From Notospermus geniculatus (Eukaryota; Nemertea; Pilidiophora; Heteronemertea; Lineidae): 64,000 nucleotides of DNA. Shown here piece after piece: positions 1 through 14,964 of the stretch. Position numbers and translations under genes: made by a program. The notes below the pieces were generated by a model, which did not search any database, was not told the DNA's origin, and was given only the letters and a program-made list of their open reading frames with translations. Numbering within the stretch: the first letter of the stretch is position 1; every line of letters begins with the position of its first letter. The stretch lies in NCBI GenBank assembly GCA_002633025.1, contig NMRB01000660.1:123044-187043 (forward strand), read 5' to 3'.

Positions 1-2740
1 ATCTCTTATCGGTATTTTGACTGCCAATGTAGAGGGAGCCACCTAGCAGCAGCAATCGGAACTACAAAAACCCATTACCGGTACAAAAGATATGTAGTAC
101 ATTCGGTCCATTTGCTGACAACTAGTCGACAACAACGTTTGTAGTCCCTGGGGTTGGAGAGTGGCACGCACGGCGATGGTGGCGCCGGCTGTCGAGAAAA
201 AGTGGCAATACCGGGCTCCTTTAAGAATGACTAAAGATTTTTGGTTCATATTTGGTCAGTGGGGATGTATGCTGGGCCAAAGGTGCATTGCAATTTAATT
301 TGCATAAAAGAATTGGCCAAATCTGAGTCTCCGATTTGCCATCAGGTGGCCAAACACAAAACTGCGATTATGCCTATAATACTGAATGGAATTTTACTAA
401 ATTTTCACGGTGGGCTCATCCAGCAAGGGTACATAACATATCTTAGGATTTTGAGTTTTAATCGATTTTTCAGCCCAAAAGGAGGCGCTATATTAAAACC
501 ACAAAAATTCCCTTCTGCTCTGACTGTAACTTCTGAACGACTGAAGATTTTGGGTTCATGTTTGATGGGGGATGTATGATGGGCCAAAGGTGTGTGGTGT
601 ACAAGAAATAGGTCAAATCTGATTCTCCACTTTGCCACCAGGGGCCAAAAGCCAAAACACAAAAACTGCAACTACACCGTTAATGCTGAACGGCAGGCTC
701 ATCTAGCAAGGGTACATAACATATCATGATTTTTTGATTTAATCAACTTTTCAGCCCTATAGGGGGCACTTTGTAAAAATCACAAAAAATTCCCTTCTGC
801 TCTGTAACTTCTGAACAACAAAAGATTAGGGTTCATGTTTGGTGGGGGGATGTATTGAGGGGACAAAGGTGTGTCTTGTAAAAGAATTGGCCAAATCCGA
901 TTCCCAACTTTGCCACTAGGGGGCCAGAAGCTGAAACACAATAACTACAAGGTGAGCACATGGTCCATAGATCATTTCATTAAAAACTACAAAAATTCCC
1001 TTCTACTCTGTAACTTCGCAAGAACTGAATACTTTCAGTTGATATTTGGTGAGGTAATATAAAAGAGGGGCCAAGGGTGTGTTATGCCAAAAATTGGCCA
1101 AATAATGCAATTGCACCTTTAATACAAATGGAGCTTCAAGAAATTTTTATGTATGGTCTTCACTGCCTGTTGTGATGTGCATTTCTGTTGAAATGCATAA
1201 GATGCACTCGCTTCGCGATTGTCGTCATTTGTCAGTCCGTCATTGTCAGTCAGTCAGTTGTCATCTCTGTCTTTGACGGGGCACTGTAGTAACAACTTGG
1301 ACTACCTTATACATTTGCACCCCTTGGTAAAATAACCCCACACACCAAATTAGGCCTAGTCTGATTCTTAGTGAATGAAATTGAAACCACAGTCAAAAAC
1401 TTGCATTCTGAATTATTTGTTGGATCCTTCAGAACATTTTAGCTCACCTGGTGAGCATTTATTGTGGTGTGGTCTGACATTTGTTCGTCGAGTAATTTGC
1501 ACACAGGTGAGCACATGATACCTGGACCATTTCATTTCACTGGTGGCCTATATTGGACATACCAGGGTTAGGATTTGACCTACTTTCTAAGGTTACAAAG
1601 GTCAAATTTTTGACTTGACACTTGTTATTCGCTCTTCTGGTACATGTACATATTCACCCAGATGAGCACATGGCCCATCGACCATATTTAGCTCACCTGG
1701 TGAGCTCTTACGGTGGTGCTGCGTCTGATGTCTTCCGTCGTCATTGTCCCTTGTCGTCTTGTTCCGTAACCACTGGGGCTAGTGATCTGAAACTTGATAC
1801 ATATATACCCCAAGGTCAGATGACCTATGGACACCAGGTTTTGGTACGATTTGTTTCTTGGCTTGGCCAGTTGGTGGCCAAAACCCAAAAGACAAAAAGT
1901 GCAATAACTCCTGAACTAATGATTGGATCATCGCCAATTTTTTTATCATAGGTGTATCTAAATAGGATACATAACCTATAACAGGTTTTTGATTTGACCT
2001 ACTTTTCAAGGTCACAGAGGTCAAAGTTCAGAATTTCTTTTTGTGGCACGTTTTGTAACTGGACTGGGGCTATGGACCAGTAACTTGGTACATATACATA
2101 TACCCCTATGTCAGATGACCTATGGCACCAAGTTTCAGTCCGATATGATTCTTGGCTTGGCCACCAGGTGGCAAAAACCAAAAAAAGACAAAAAGTGCAA
2201 TAATTCCTGAACTAATGATTGGATCGTCTCCAAATTTTTATCGTAGGTGTATCTAATGAGGTTACATGTACATGGCATATGTAGTGGGTTTGCGATTCGA
2301 CCTACTTTTCAAGGTCACAGAGGTCAAAGTTCGAAATTGTGCCATATTGGTGGCACGTTTCGTGGCTGTTTGACCTAGTATCTTCTAACTTGGTGTGATT
2401 ATGTATCTTAGTACCCTCTATGTGTACAGCAAAATTTCGCCAAATTGGACCGCAAATATATGGTTACCAGGCGGCCATCTTGGAAATTTGACTGCGGCAC
2501 ATACATGTATGTCAATAAATTACTCAAGTCAGAATGTTTTGACATTGACATTGAAAATTTGACTAGAATCATATTACCCTGGAACATTTCGATTTTACAT
2601 TTGTCATATGTTCTTCTGATACATCCATCCAGGTGAGCACATGGTCCATGGACCATTTCATATTGTCTGTTTGCATTTCCTTCTAAGGAAAGTATCACAG
2701 GTGGTCTAAAATGTCGGCAGAAATAGTACAAAATAGTAAT
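1..2740. repeat. Diverged tandem repeat tract, about 300-bp units
   Basis: No gene is supported here. Units of roughly 290-300 bp recur with mutations. One set begins near 241, 544 and 835 and shares a phrase around 'gggccaaaggtgtg' and a run about lists of A-rich 'aaaacacaaaaactgc'. A second set covers about 1790-2040 and 2095-2345 and shares 'cttggcttggcca', 'aaaagtgcaata' and 'ggtcacagaggtcaaa'. Palindromes of the type AGCTCACCTGGTGAGC occur at about 1440 and 1690. Short open frames here are repeat translations without domain character. Confidence 0.6.
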
Positions 2741-2889
2741 AGACTAAAACGTGTTTTGGCCTTGTCACTCTCCACGACCAGTGATGCCAAACATAGAGGA
2801 ATGTAGGGGTTTGTCGTAACTGCCTTTATTAGACCTCTGTTTTGTCCTTAGAAGGAACCATGTGGTACTGATTGATTTCAGGTCAAGGA

Positions 2890-3770
2890 AGAGACAGAGA
2901 CGCAGTCCGGTTGATCAAAGTTACGTACGAACGTTCCTGTTACCAAGGTCAAGAAAGACTGATGGACATAAGCAACAAAGATACGGGAAATTGGAAAAAG
3001 GAAGATGGCCGTTGGAAGACCTGTTATGGGCGGATCTTTCCCCTTTATCGGAGGTATACATGTAGATTAAGAATCCTCGCCATTGGCTGTACAATCGAAC
3101 GAGTCCCACTCATTTCGTTCAAGTTCAAGAAAGAATGGACACAAAGCAACAACAGTACCGCGAATACGAGAAGAATGGAAGAAGGCTGTTGGAAGAACTA
3201 ATAGACGGACCTTTCCTCTTTATCAGAGGTATAAGCTCACAGAGAGAATAATCGCTGATACTGGCTTACTGCTCTGTGCTGGCTGTACAATCTAACAAGT
3301 CTCATGCATTTCGTTCAAGAAAGAATGGAGAAGCAATAAATATAAGGGAAAAATTGAGAAGGATTGAAGACCGCCGTAAGCAGAACCAATGGACGGATCT
3401 TTCCTATATATCAAAGGTATAGCGAGAAACCTCGCCAATACTGTCTTAACTGCGGCTGTAGGCCGGCTTTACAATCTGGAGTCCCATACATTTCGTTCAC
3501 ATTCAAGAAAGAATAGACAAGCAATAAATATAATGGAGAAAATTTGGGAAGAATGGAAGATATCAGAATGTAGAATTAATGGACGGATCTTTCCTCTTTA
3601 TCAGAGGTAGAGCGATGCTGCTGCATGCTGGCTGTACAATTTATTGAGTCCAATACATTTCGTTCAAGTTCAAGAAAGAATAAGCCACCAACAGATATGG
3701 GGCGAAAATTTAGGAATGGGAAGACAACGGATCGTTCCTCTTTTTCAGAGGCAGCAGCTTTAAAATACAT
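2890..3770. repeat. Tandem satellite of about 180-bp units, five copies
   Basis: Five diverged copies follow one another, starting near 2900, 3105, 3305, 3490 and 3650. Each contains 'cgttcaagttcaagaaag' or a close variant, then a purine-rich stretch, then 'ggacggatctttcc' followed by 'ctttatcagaggta'. The open frames across it repeat the same R/S/K-rich peptide and are explained by the repeat. Confidence 0.65.
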
Positions 3771-4164
3771 CATACATCATACATCATACATATGATATTA
3801 TCATACATCATACAAATACCTGTTCGGAACAGGTTCACCGCCTTGTCTTTTGTAATTTCTCGGATTCGCCCAAGCATCTCAACTGCAGCGTCGCATTCTT
3901 AGCAGTGGTCGGCAGGTTCCTTTTGTACTTTGCTCCGTAGGCCTAATTCCATCTAATATATCGACCGCGGCAGGACTCTGAAATCGTCCTTAGTTTTTTT
4001 TAAGGATTTACGATGATTTCTGTCCTCACTTTTTTCGAGGAAAGTTTTTTATGAGTTCTTGGAAACTCATTTCATTTCACTTTTTGTACAGGAATTGCCT
4101 TTAGGTGCTTCAGGATGTTTTTTTTCAGAGACACATAAAGTTCAGCGGAACACATTTTTCACTT

Positions 4165-4930
4165 GATGGATGATGTTGCACCTTGCGAGAAATGGCATCT
4201 CACTGGACTCAGCCGCAGCAGCAGTAAACAGCAAGTTCTTCAAGATAAATCTTAATAATGCTGAGGATAAGGAACAGTCTTTTTACTGTCCTACCGCAAG
4301 AAATCGCATCCCTAGGGACTCAGCCACAGCAGCAGCAGTAAACAGCAAGTCTGTAAACAGCAAGTCCGTAAACAGCAAGTTTGTAAACAGCAAGATTGTA
4401 AACAGCAAGTCCGTAAACAGCAAGTCTGTAAACAGCAAGTCCTTCAAGCTAGTTCTTGATAATGATGGCATAAGGAGCAGTCTTTTTTCAGATTCAGATT
4501 TCAGATATACATGTACTTGTGAGAAGCACCCATTCCGTCAAGACTGCTGATAATATTGTTCACATCAGACAAAAAGGAAATTGACAGAGATACCTGCCGC
4601 CGCCGCAGTAAGCCGCACAGAGTCCATTCACCTGATCTGTATAATGATGGGACGAGAAGTACTCTCTGTACAGCCTTGGAAAGAATCTTTACTTGTCAGA
4701 AGCATCCCTCAGGACATTGTTCCCTCAGGACTGATGTTGTTCCCTCAGGAGATGTTGTTCACATCAAATAGGAAGAAAGTGAACAGAGATACCTGCCACA
4801 GCAGCAGTACCGCCAACACCATCCACTTGATCTCAATCGTAATGATTGGACAAGTAGCAGTTTTGTACAGCCTTGGAAAGAATCTTCCCTCATCGGATGC
4901 AAGGAGAAAGGTAGGTCAACAATCAGTACC
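4165..4930. repeat. Tandem duplications with a nested 15-bp minisatellite
   Basis: Two copies of a block of about 125 bp (near 4175 and 4300) share 'gcaagaaatcgcatcc'-like sequence and CAG-rich DNA. They are followed by two copies of a block of about 215 bp (near 4580 and 4780) sharing 'agagatacctgcc' and 'cagccttggaaagaatctt'. Inside, positions about 4339-4442 are a 15-bp minisatellite with unit 'gtaaacagcaagtcc', seven copies with substitutions. The serine/asparagine/lysine repeat peptide it encodes is probably incidental. Confidence 0.65.
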
Positions 4931-4980
4931 ACATGCTGAAGTATTTTGTGTTCATTTCGTATATTGTGATGCTTTGTGAA

Positions 4981-7900
4981 GGAATTGGGGGACTAAGTCC
5001 CAAATGCGGTAGAAATACCACGGTCATGAATCTTGTACTCTTGTTTTAATAAGTAATGTATACATATGCAGAATAAATCTGCATCTACAGGTGTTAAGAA
5101 TAAATTTCAATCTATGTATAAATTCCCTTTGCATTATATGTATAGCGAACTTCATTACACATTGTATTTACACATACTGATGTACAGCCAGGGCTATTAC
5201 ATCACCGCACCCAAGGCCTCCACGACAGCTCCCTTCCCTCCTTGCACTTGTTGTTATTTGTTAATAAGGGAGGTTACGACTACCGTAAATGATCAGGATG
5301 GTGATATTAAACTTGGCTTAGAGACCTCAGCCCTGGCTCATTCAATATGAAGAAAATGTACGTGGATTCTCTGTAGTTTTGTACGAAATAAAATTACTGA
5401 TTAAACTCCCCCCAAAATGTACAGTTTTTGAATAAAGAAAATGTATTTGACTGTTGTTTGAAATAAAATTACCAGTTAAATAAAAAAAAACATGTATGTA
5501 TACATGTAGTTTTTGATTTTCCTGTTTCACCGCGGATGCGATTTGTAGGCCTTTATTTGGCTCGCTGTCTTTCGGTGTATACATGTCCAATTTGGCTTTT
5601 TGGAACGTAGCTTCTTCCCATTTTCTCAGGTTTTCATGTATACACACATTATTGGCTCTCTTACCAGAATGTCATATCATTCTCCATTTATGCATGTTTG
5701 TATCACGAAATCATCCGTACTAAGTAATAGGCCATTTCACTGGATCAGCTCTCCGCGCCCCCTGAGCGCGGAACTGCTGTTAGGCCCATGGACAAGTAGA
5801 TTTTACTGGAATATTGTCCCGAACCTATAGGGTGCGACACGTGGTGATGTGCATAAGGTAACCATCCAGAAGAAATCTCAGACTTTCTTTCGGTACCTTG
5901 GAGTTGATACCGTCAGGGCTGGTCCTTCTGGGAACCATGCAGTCATGTATAGCGATGATCCAGTTCTTGTACAATGAACGCAGCATTTGAATAAAAGAAT
6001 TCTGGACATACCCAAATTTTTTTCAAGAAGATTTTATCCTATTTGTTACCATTTGAATTTCTGGGAAATATGATTACTCGTCTACTGTACCCGAACATGT
6101 TCATGTGCTTATTTGCTAGTCCTACTCTCACTTTCCGTACATGGCCCTGTTAAATGACCAAGGGTTAAAGATATTTTAGGGGGAAACGGAAATGTTTGAT
6201 ACTATAGATTCTCATCGTTGTTATGGTCACCGTCGCACGACCATCACGGTGTTGCGGCCGGACACGTAAAAGTCATTAACGGCCATACAAATGACACTCC
6301 GGGAGCTTGCGGAATTGATTTGCCTTTTTGAAGCACAGATTCTTGCAATCGGTACATTGGCAACGGTGGAAAGCCATTTAAAAACGTCAGACGTCAATTC
6401 TGTTACGGCTCTCACTGTACCTTTCATTAGACATGATACCAAAGCACACTGATAGCAGCCATCATTGAATGGCGCGACAGGCTTGTTCCTATAGATGTTG
6501 TAGGCCAACTCACCTGGGTGTGGCTTATCCCTGGCCCGTTCTTTCCCTTTGAAATGGCAGGGAGTTTGACCACTCTGCCATTATTGGAACGAGTCGTGGA
6601 CCGAAGATTCTGACGGTGGATTAGATGTACATTGTAATCTGAAAATGAGACACGATGAATCAAAATTTTGAACGTAAAAAGCATGGGAACAACAGGGAAA
6701 AATTTAGGGTGCAATGCAAAAATCAAACTTGCCTCAATTCGAATACATAAATTGGGTAGTAAAATGCGAAGTATTAAATTAAAAATAGCAAAAAATGATG
6801 TTGGAATGTACGTTATAAGTTGTTTATAAAACACAACGTATTGGAGAATGTCTGTTGTGGCATACACTTATCACATTGGCCGCAGTGTATGTTGCTGATT
6901 ATGTTTCACGAATTAATCCCGTTCATAAAAATAATTGAGACGAATTGTACTTTCAATATTAGGTATACATTTCGCCCCCAGGTATAGGCCTACTTCTAAA
7001 GCTGCTAAAATAGATAAATCTTTCTAATGGCCATAAATTATCCCATTTGAAAATTTTCATTCATCTGTTGTTCATGCCGATAATCTGTTATCTTGCTCTA
7101 GAATGGACGTTTCTCTTTTAGATCTATTTTCGTTGATTTATTTATCGTTTATGAATAACCGCCATACTATACGAACGCAGGTGCGCGCCTCGCAAAAAAA
7201 GAAGTTGAGCGTGCCCAGCCAAGGTGCAACGATCGCAGCATTATGTAATGACAGAGGGCACTCAGACTTGTTGATGTGGAATTTTGAAGTCAAGGCTGGT
7301 GACGAACGATTCCCAGATATCCGTTATGCACGCCAACTTGTCATTTTGTCAAAGAGGCATAGTGGGGAGGCCCTAATTCATGAATTACTGAAACCAACCG
7401 AGCTTCAAAGTGAAGATGACGTCATTTAATACACCAGTTAGAAAAGCGTAGTGATAGTACATAAGGGATAAGCTAGGCCTATTCTTATACACTTTATGCA
7501 GAATTTTACTGTCAAGCCCGATTTCGTCTCATAATTCTAAAATTCCCTTAATCTGCAGAACAAGAGGTTTAGTCAAGCTAAAAAGCAGTTTACTTAGAAA
7601 TATTTATACCTTTGTTTTGGAATATTTAATATTTTTTCTTTACAGTTTAAAAACTAAATCCAACTCTTAGCCCTAGGCCTTTATGGATTATTACATGGAA
7701 CATGGCCTATGTACACCTGTTTGTGCGTTGTACACATTGGAGTGAGTGGCAGCCTTTGTTAACAAAGTTGGCATTTTTTAAATGAAAATAATAGCTATTC
7801 AAAGACCTGGACGTGCACTTTCAAATACATAAATTGAAATATGATACCGTTCTTTTTGATCCAAACCTTTTTTTGTTCAGTTCATAACTACTCACTTATA

Positions 7901-10900
7901 GGCCAAATTATGAAAGTTTTTCGAGGACTTGTACATGCATGTACAGTTGAAAATGCCTAGGCCGACGATTAGGGTGGACCTACAATAATTTAGTCAAAAA
8001 CCATCAAAAACCAAAAAGTGAAAGGTGAGCTGTAAAGAAATGAAAATTTGCTCAGTGATTTCACGACCAAATTAAGTCTTGAATAGAGGTCCACTGAAAA
8101 GTCCATGTTGCAGCAAGCTACGTTCAGAATGTCAGATATGCAGAACTCGCCGGGTTGAAAACTAGATAAAATTTTAGAGATATCAGCCACTAACTCCTAT
8201 ATCTACATTTATATGTTATTATGTCTAACATATTGGACGATTTCAATTAGAAAAAAAAACTATACAATGCTGTACTCTTTGTTCACCGATATTGATGTAT
8301 TTATCTGAGTCACTCAGTGTAGAAAATGGAAGCGTAAATGTACAAGATTATGTCAAGACGGTCGCAAGACAGCCACCACCAAAAAAATAAGCCAATCTGG
8401 AAGAAAACTAACAAAGCTTCGAAGAAAAGGGCTAAACAAATCCGCCACCATTCGCAAAAAACCCTCTAGAGGGTGTAATCACACTTCTCTGCGAGTCTAC
8501 CGTACCTTCAAAAGGGTCACCTAAAATTAGACGGTATTTTTAAGAAATTAATGTTCATGCATGCGGTGAGCTGAAAAGGAAGTTATTGAGAGAAGAAACA
8601 AAGTTGATACGCATCAATACGAAAAAGTAAAAGTGTAATGTGGAGTTTGACAAATTTGAAAAAGTCATGTGACTTTGTGGAGATTATTATTAACTCAACA
8701 TAGGTCAGCCCGTGAATTGACATCAACGTCAAATTTTGATTTTTCTATAATATTTGTCTGGCGAGAACATTTGTCATCGCAAAACATTCTGTAAAATCTA
8801 CAACAAACAAGACATACGTGCACACCGAAAGAGCAAATCCTTTAAGCGAATTACTGTACTCAATGTTTACACTAGTCTTTTTGTAAACGGATTTCTCACA
8901 GTAGATTTGTTTACCTGTGCTTTTTCTGTCATGTCATGTCATTCGGATGGGGTCGATTCCAAATTAACTGCGAATTTATCCGTATACATGTACTTTTACC
9001 CTGGACAAAATGCAGATTCAAACCCCAAGGTTGTTTTTGTTTGATGAGTTTTCAAGCGGTTCGTGTCAGCCGACAGAACCAGGAAAACTGAGAAAGAATT
9101 AAATCAACGCGAGTTTTTGCTGCGATTAAGTCTGCATGTAGGCTACATGTATTTTTTTGGTGTCCGCGAACCACACTGTCTGATGGGCTTTGAAAGGTTC
9201 CTGACGACTACAAGTTGTTTCACGCTGACAATGGGAGCTGTCAGCGAGTTGACCACTAGGTGTCACTACGGCCCAATTCAATGCATCTAGCGGACCCAGT
9301 CATTATCGATCGAGCAGCAATCACGTAGATTTTCCTGCACATTGGTCCGCTAAGACTTTGCTGCCATCTGTTGGCAATATGCGCGGCTGACTGCTCCTAT
9401 TAGTCATGCGGATCATCACCGACCCAATCTCTTACATGTAGATCAACCCAGAGAAAAAGACCCTTGGGTGAGATTTCAGCGGAACGTCCTCTGTAATAAG
9501 TATCATTTCCGTTTTCTATTCTAAAAAAACACACTCAAAACCTGTTGTAAAGCACTCAAGAATACGTTTTTTTGCTATCGGGTTTCTACATGTACGGAGA
9601 AAATGAAAAATCAAAAAAAATTAATCGCACAACCAATGATATCACGCTATAGGCCCTAAAACACCTTTTCGAAATCTATTTCAAAGCATAAGTCGTAAAT
9701 CTAATGCAGTTCAAGACAAGTGAATATGCACATATCCTACTTTCTTCTTCGTCCTCTGGATGGGCTTTAAGGCCCGGAGGGGGTTTCGCGAATCGTACTT
9801 TGGGTTTGGAAATTTTTACCTTCGGCAACCTTACTGAAAGAAAATAATGTTGCAACGCAAATGAAGAAGACGATGCTTGTATTTCACGAAAGGCCCTGAT
9901 ACGTTACCAGATTATCGGAACCTTTTGGCACGGCGTGCATGACTGCCGTTCTGTATAGATTATAAGAAGTTTTAGGTACAGTAGTAGCAGACAAGCAATT
10001 TGCAAAAAGTCCATGGGAAGATTACTTATCATTAGAATTGCATGTCATTACCCGTTGGATGCACTACATACATGTAGTTTATCCTTAATGCTTAAAGCCA
10101 AAGGCATAGCAAAGGGCCACATTTTGTCCTTGGTGGGTTATTATCAGATAAAGACCTTCTAAAAAGAAGCTCTCTGATTTAGAATAATAAGCCGGTGGAT
10201 CAATAGAAGCCGCTCATTGAGCGAACGAAAGGAGTTTTTTTAAATAACCCTTGGTGGCTGAAGGGTTTTCTTACAAAGTCAATATGGGCCACATACTGAC
10301 ACTTTTTGAGACCCCCAACCACTCACTAATCTTGATCAAACCTGTCATGGTAATTAGACGCAGAAGCACGCCCAAACTCGCCAACAGGGGTAAGCCATCA
10401 ACTGCGAAAGCGTGACCATTTCGCACACGACGCAGTGGGAGGCCAAAGTCAATGCCCTCCCTACGCTTTTTGTTCTTTTACGGAGATGAAGACATAAAAG
10501 GGTCTACTCCCGACCGTATTATTCGCCTTCGAAAAGGCCTCAAAGCCTTTTGCCCAGAGAAGCCACCATTCATCCAGCTTCATGAATTTCAAGCATGTCC
10601 GCTTTGTTGCTGACGCACAGTTGCCGAGGGTTTCACTCCTCCGGCCGATAACTGCTACATGTACATGTAAATAAGCTTGCACAAGCACACATGTAGACCC
10701 TGTGGTCTTCCGTGTAAATCATAGGATGCTTTCGTGGACGAGATAGGAAAACTGTGTGTGAAGAATTTTGAAACCAAAGGTCCAAATTCGAAAACTTCTA
10801 ACTGACGGGTTTTTATTGCTTGTTTTTATCATGAATTGAAGAAAAACGTATGGTACGTTATGTACATGTATGTGGGAGGAGAGAGATCAGGCTAATTTGG

Positions 10901-13900
10901 AAAGAAGATGACTGAGTTTACAGCTTGATGATAGACCCGTTTTCTAGTTGGTCTGTTGTCAAAGAAATTGTGTAATCCCCTGTCATTTAGCCGACGGGTT
11001 TCGGTAAAGGCCCACACAAGTACTTAGAATAAAGAATTCTACCACCCTAAAACATGAAATAACATAATTTGGGTTAAATTACCCAATTAAGTATATTAAC
11101 AAGCGGCCTTGTAAACAGAATTGAATTTAAGTCCGGTGGTTAGAGTGGCAGGTATATTTGCCCATGTAAAGAAATATCTGGTCACACGAGGGTCAAATGG
11201 TTTTTTGCCGTGAATGATAATTTGGGTTGAGGCGAGCAAGTACATGCGATAGGCATGACCGTTTTAGTGTTGAATTAACTGGTTTGCGAACGCTGCTCGT
11301 CTGACCATGTTCAAATAAGACAAGGTGACACTGTGAATGGTTTCTGTTTATGTTGAAGTTCCCAATATCAAGTTCGTATTGCAAACAAATTGACTGGTCG
11401 CTCCAGAAGCTCTCGAATCGAAAATATCAAATACAGTCATGTAGGACCATAAAAACACCAAAAAATACCCCAAAGGTAATCGTGTGTATTTTTATTGGCC
11501 ACCGTGTCTTGTTCGGCAGTCATCCTTCCGCTTTGGTTGGTTATTGGAAAGGAAGTTTACTTTTCTGCGGGTGTTGTAAGGGTAGGCTACCGTGTTAGTC
11601 AAAATACAACAAGAATGCTCTGATGAAAGGAAAAGATAGTGTTCGCCAGAAGTTTGGTGCAACTGGTGAGGGAAAGAGAGAGTTGATGAAAGGTTGCGTG
11701 CTTTCATGTACAACCGTGTACGAGGAAGCCAACAACCATATCGCAGTATCATAACTCATCAGTTACAATAGGCAGTATCACTGACTTAGCCTAAAAGAAA
11801 TTACCTAGCAACGATAGGGGTGATAGAATTCAGACCAAATCAAGCCCCTTATATTCACAATGATTACGAGACCTCGTCAGTCGAATACATGATCAGTCTA
11901 GTCAATTTCTTTACATCCAGTAATTACTATGTCCTCTGGCTCGAGAGCTTCTCAGAGGGGATTATCTCTGCTATTATATAGTTTACAATAGTACAGAAAT
12001 TCATAAACATAATTGCTTATTCAAGTGAAATACTAAGTTTACAGAAGACCTATTTCACGTGTCGCGATACTTCAGTTCAGTATGAATTTGCCAGAAAGTT
12101 TGTTGGAATGCACTAGAAATGATAAAGACCTAACTTGGCGTATGTTTAGGTCCTGCCAATTTGACTACTTGAACTCTGATCAACTTGTAGATGAATGTTG
12201 TGGAACCATAACATGAAATTATGGGCCATCTTATTATATAGGCCTACATAAAAAAATAAAGGGAAGGCCTACAGTGAGTTCATCAAATATATGTATTAGT
12301 ATAGGCCTACTCTAAACCTTCACGTCGGTTTTCCATATATCGTGTTCGCCTTGTCTTCATGACGTAGTTTAATCCGCAACAAAGGTTTATTACTCATTAG
12401 ACTCCAAATAATCCACAATGAAGCCGAGGTTAAAATACGTATCTTGCGTGGCTCGTACATATTTCAATGTGTAATTAAAATTTTACTGAGTTGGTTTTCC
12501 GGAATTCGGTTTGAATACCTGTGCAGTTTGAACGTAGCATCGGTTTAAAAAATATCCCAACATTGAAAATAAACCAAGTGCCCCATATAAATGTTTTTTT
12601 TTCAGATTTAAGCAACTATACCACAGGTATATCTATATGCATACAATAAATATTCAGGCCTGCGAAGTCTGACCTAACGGTATTTTTGATATTTCAACCA
12701 GATATGTACACAATTCCGCCACTTAACACACCAGAAGCCTGAAATAGTAAAATTGTCCTACGAGACACGCATCTCAGGTCACCTCTGTGCACCTTTACTG
12801 TCAATCAACCAAGATCGAAATCTCAATACCATTATGTATCACATTAATGTCATTATTCAACCGTTGCTAGCTAATATACTATAAGTGTATAGCATTTGTA
12901 TGACGCTTATATGCAATATAGATTGACATAGCTTGTTGTTATTATTTGTGTCTTCTCAGTCCGAGTGTGCATCTTTAGAATTCGAATTCAAAGGTCGATA
13001 ATACTTATTGTAGTAAGCGATATCATTTGATATAGCATGTATCCATTTATCACTGGAATGCATACTAATTGGACCGTTAACGACAAATAACTATATGCTT
13101 AAGAAGGCTTCCTTGAGGTATATTGCTTAGCACAACTGTGCACGCAAGTTATTGTCTTCCTTAGGGTGGATCTGACACCAAAGATACATTTCTTGTGTGA
13201 ATGGGTGTATGTTTTATGCGTGACGTTGTAGGAAAACATGCTGTGTCCTTATTAATCACCTAAATGACCCGTAACAGACAAGTTGTGAGGTATCTTAAGG
13301 TGAAGAACCGTTGTGATAGAATCTAATGCCCCCGTCTTCTTCCTGATGTCTCCCCCTGCATTGTTTGTCACAGGATTGCCTCAGTCTCTCTAGAGTTCAA
13401 TTCAATGGTGCCAATTATTCCCTAAATGAATTTGTTGGGAAACACCACATATCGGGGGGGGGGGGGGGATTAGATTCTATTACACTGGGCGGGCCATCAG
13501 TGATAAATACACCCCGTTTGTTCATCTGACCCTCCGTAGCTTTCAGTGTGAAGAAATCGAAGATTTTTGATGTGGAGGCGGGGGGAGGGGGTTCGATTTT
13601 CCTCAGTTGTTAAAAACAATTTGGTTGAAAGATGCTGACATTTGGAACATGATTGTTCACCTTTTTTATGGTAGTTTCCTGAACAGCCGTGGTTTCTGTC
13701 TATCTTCAACGACAATATATCCAACAAAAAGCACAAAGAACGACACACAGTATGTTATAATACGAAAAGTCGTCTCCGAATCTCGCCAAATTCATCAAGT
13801 AGGCCACCAAGTTCATCTTCAACGAGAACGTGTTCATTCATTTTCCTTGAACCTCCAAAAAGCTAATTGGAGATTGTCTGTAATGGCCATGTTGTGCATT

Positions 13901-14856
13901 GTCAAACTTCATACTCAAAAGATTGATTACCAACGACTGTTTCGAAACTTGCATGACTATCGATCCTATTTCAGTAGGAAATGGATCTCATGGACGTTAC
14001 CGTTAAATATTCATCGATGCATGAAGTTCATCATTTATTACAACTTCAACATCACGGAGTAGCTAGCCGGTGCTGCACCGTGTCACTAGGTAACCGCGTT
14101 GGTTTTTCGGTTTGCCGTCTAAATCAATCAAATTGAATGGTAGGCCAAGTTCACCGATGGCAAGATGTGCAGGAGGAAGTAGATCAAGTCGAGGGTGGTG
14201 AAAGCCGATCATGGGAGGGTCGTCATGGGAACGTAAGGTTTTGCTACACATAATGATTTGAAATGTTCTTCAGGTGTGACAGCAAAAAACCCTTTAATAA
14301 ATTCCTTACTAGAGAACAAGTTTACACTCTAAAAAATCGTCCGTTTTTATGGGTACTGAGCCGTGGGTACACATAAAAACAAGGGAACACTCAATTCATT
14401 CCGAGTTGTATTGCTCCATATGATGGGTAGAGCGGGCTCATGGGAAATGGGCTAAAAATGTGGACAAGGAATTTACCCATTGCCATGGGTACGCTGTACC
14501 TATATTTTTACAGTGTATTTGCCACTGGAATACTAGAACATTATATAGTCCACGATTCCTTGGTGTTGAAGTCCTGGATATATGAATTAACCTTAGAGTA
14601 AGCGGTTCCCTGACAGTTCTCCGACATTTGTAATTGAGTGTCATTTATCAATGAACAACTGGTTGTTCGATATGTTGGGTATTAATGTGTATCTTGTTGC
14701 GATGTAACGCTATTAGCTTATCGATCAGTTGGTGACATTGCTGTGATTGGCTTTCGAATAATATTTCTGTTGCCTTGCATCGCGCTGTTTGCTGTATTTA
14801 ACTCTCTCTGTTTGGGAATATTCAAAATGATATAATAACAGAAGTATAGTACTCCA
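4981..14856. other. Non-coding stretch with no gene supported
   Basis: About 9.9 kb of AT-rich sequence in both orientations shows only short open frames, with no domain and no convincing splice partners. It contains a 15-base G run at 13454-13468 and scattered ACATGTA motifs. The 108-residue frame at 7103-7429 and the 151-residue frame at 13607-14062 resemble nothing I recognise. It is best read as intergenic or intronic DNA, possibly an intron of the minus-strand gene whose first exon lies at 15375-15513. Confidence 0.5.
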
Positions 14857-14964
14857 GGGCCCGTATGCATAAAGGTGGAATAAGCTTATTCCAGGTATAA
14901 CTTAACATTATAACGTGAAGCTATACCTGGAATAAGCCTATTCCACCTTTATGCATACGGGCCC
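14857..14964. mobile_element. Palindromic MITE (108-bp hairpin)
   Basis: The sequence begins GGGCCCGTATGCATAAAGG and ends with its reverse complement. The arms of about 45 bp pair almost perfectly around a short AT-rich loop. The shape is that of a foldback MITE derived from a DNA transposon; no protein is encoded. A precursor microRNA could also look like this, but the long perfect GC-rich termini favour a MITE. Confidence 0.65.

Noticed and set aside
4170-4550. 126-residue frame with repeated VNSKS
   Set aside because: It is a translation of the 15-bp minisatellite; no start context or domain supports a gene.
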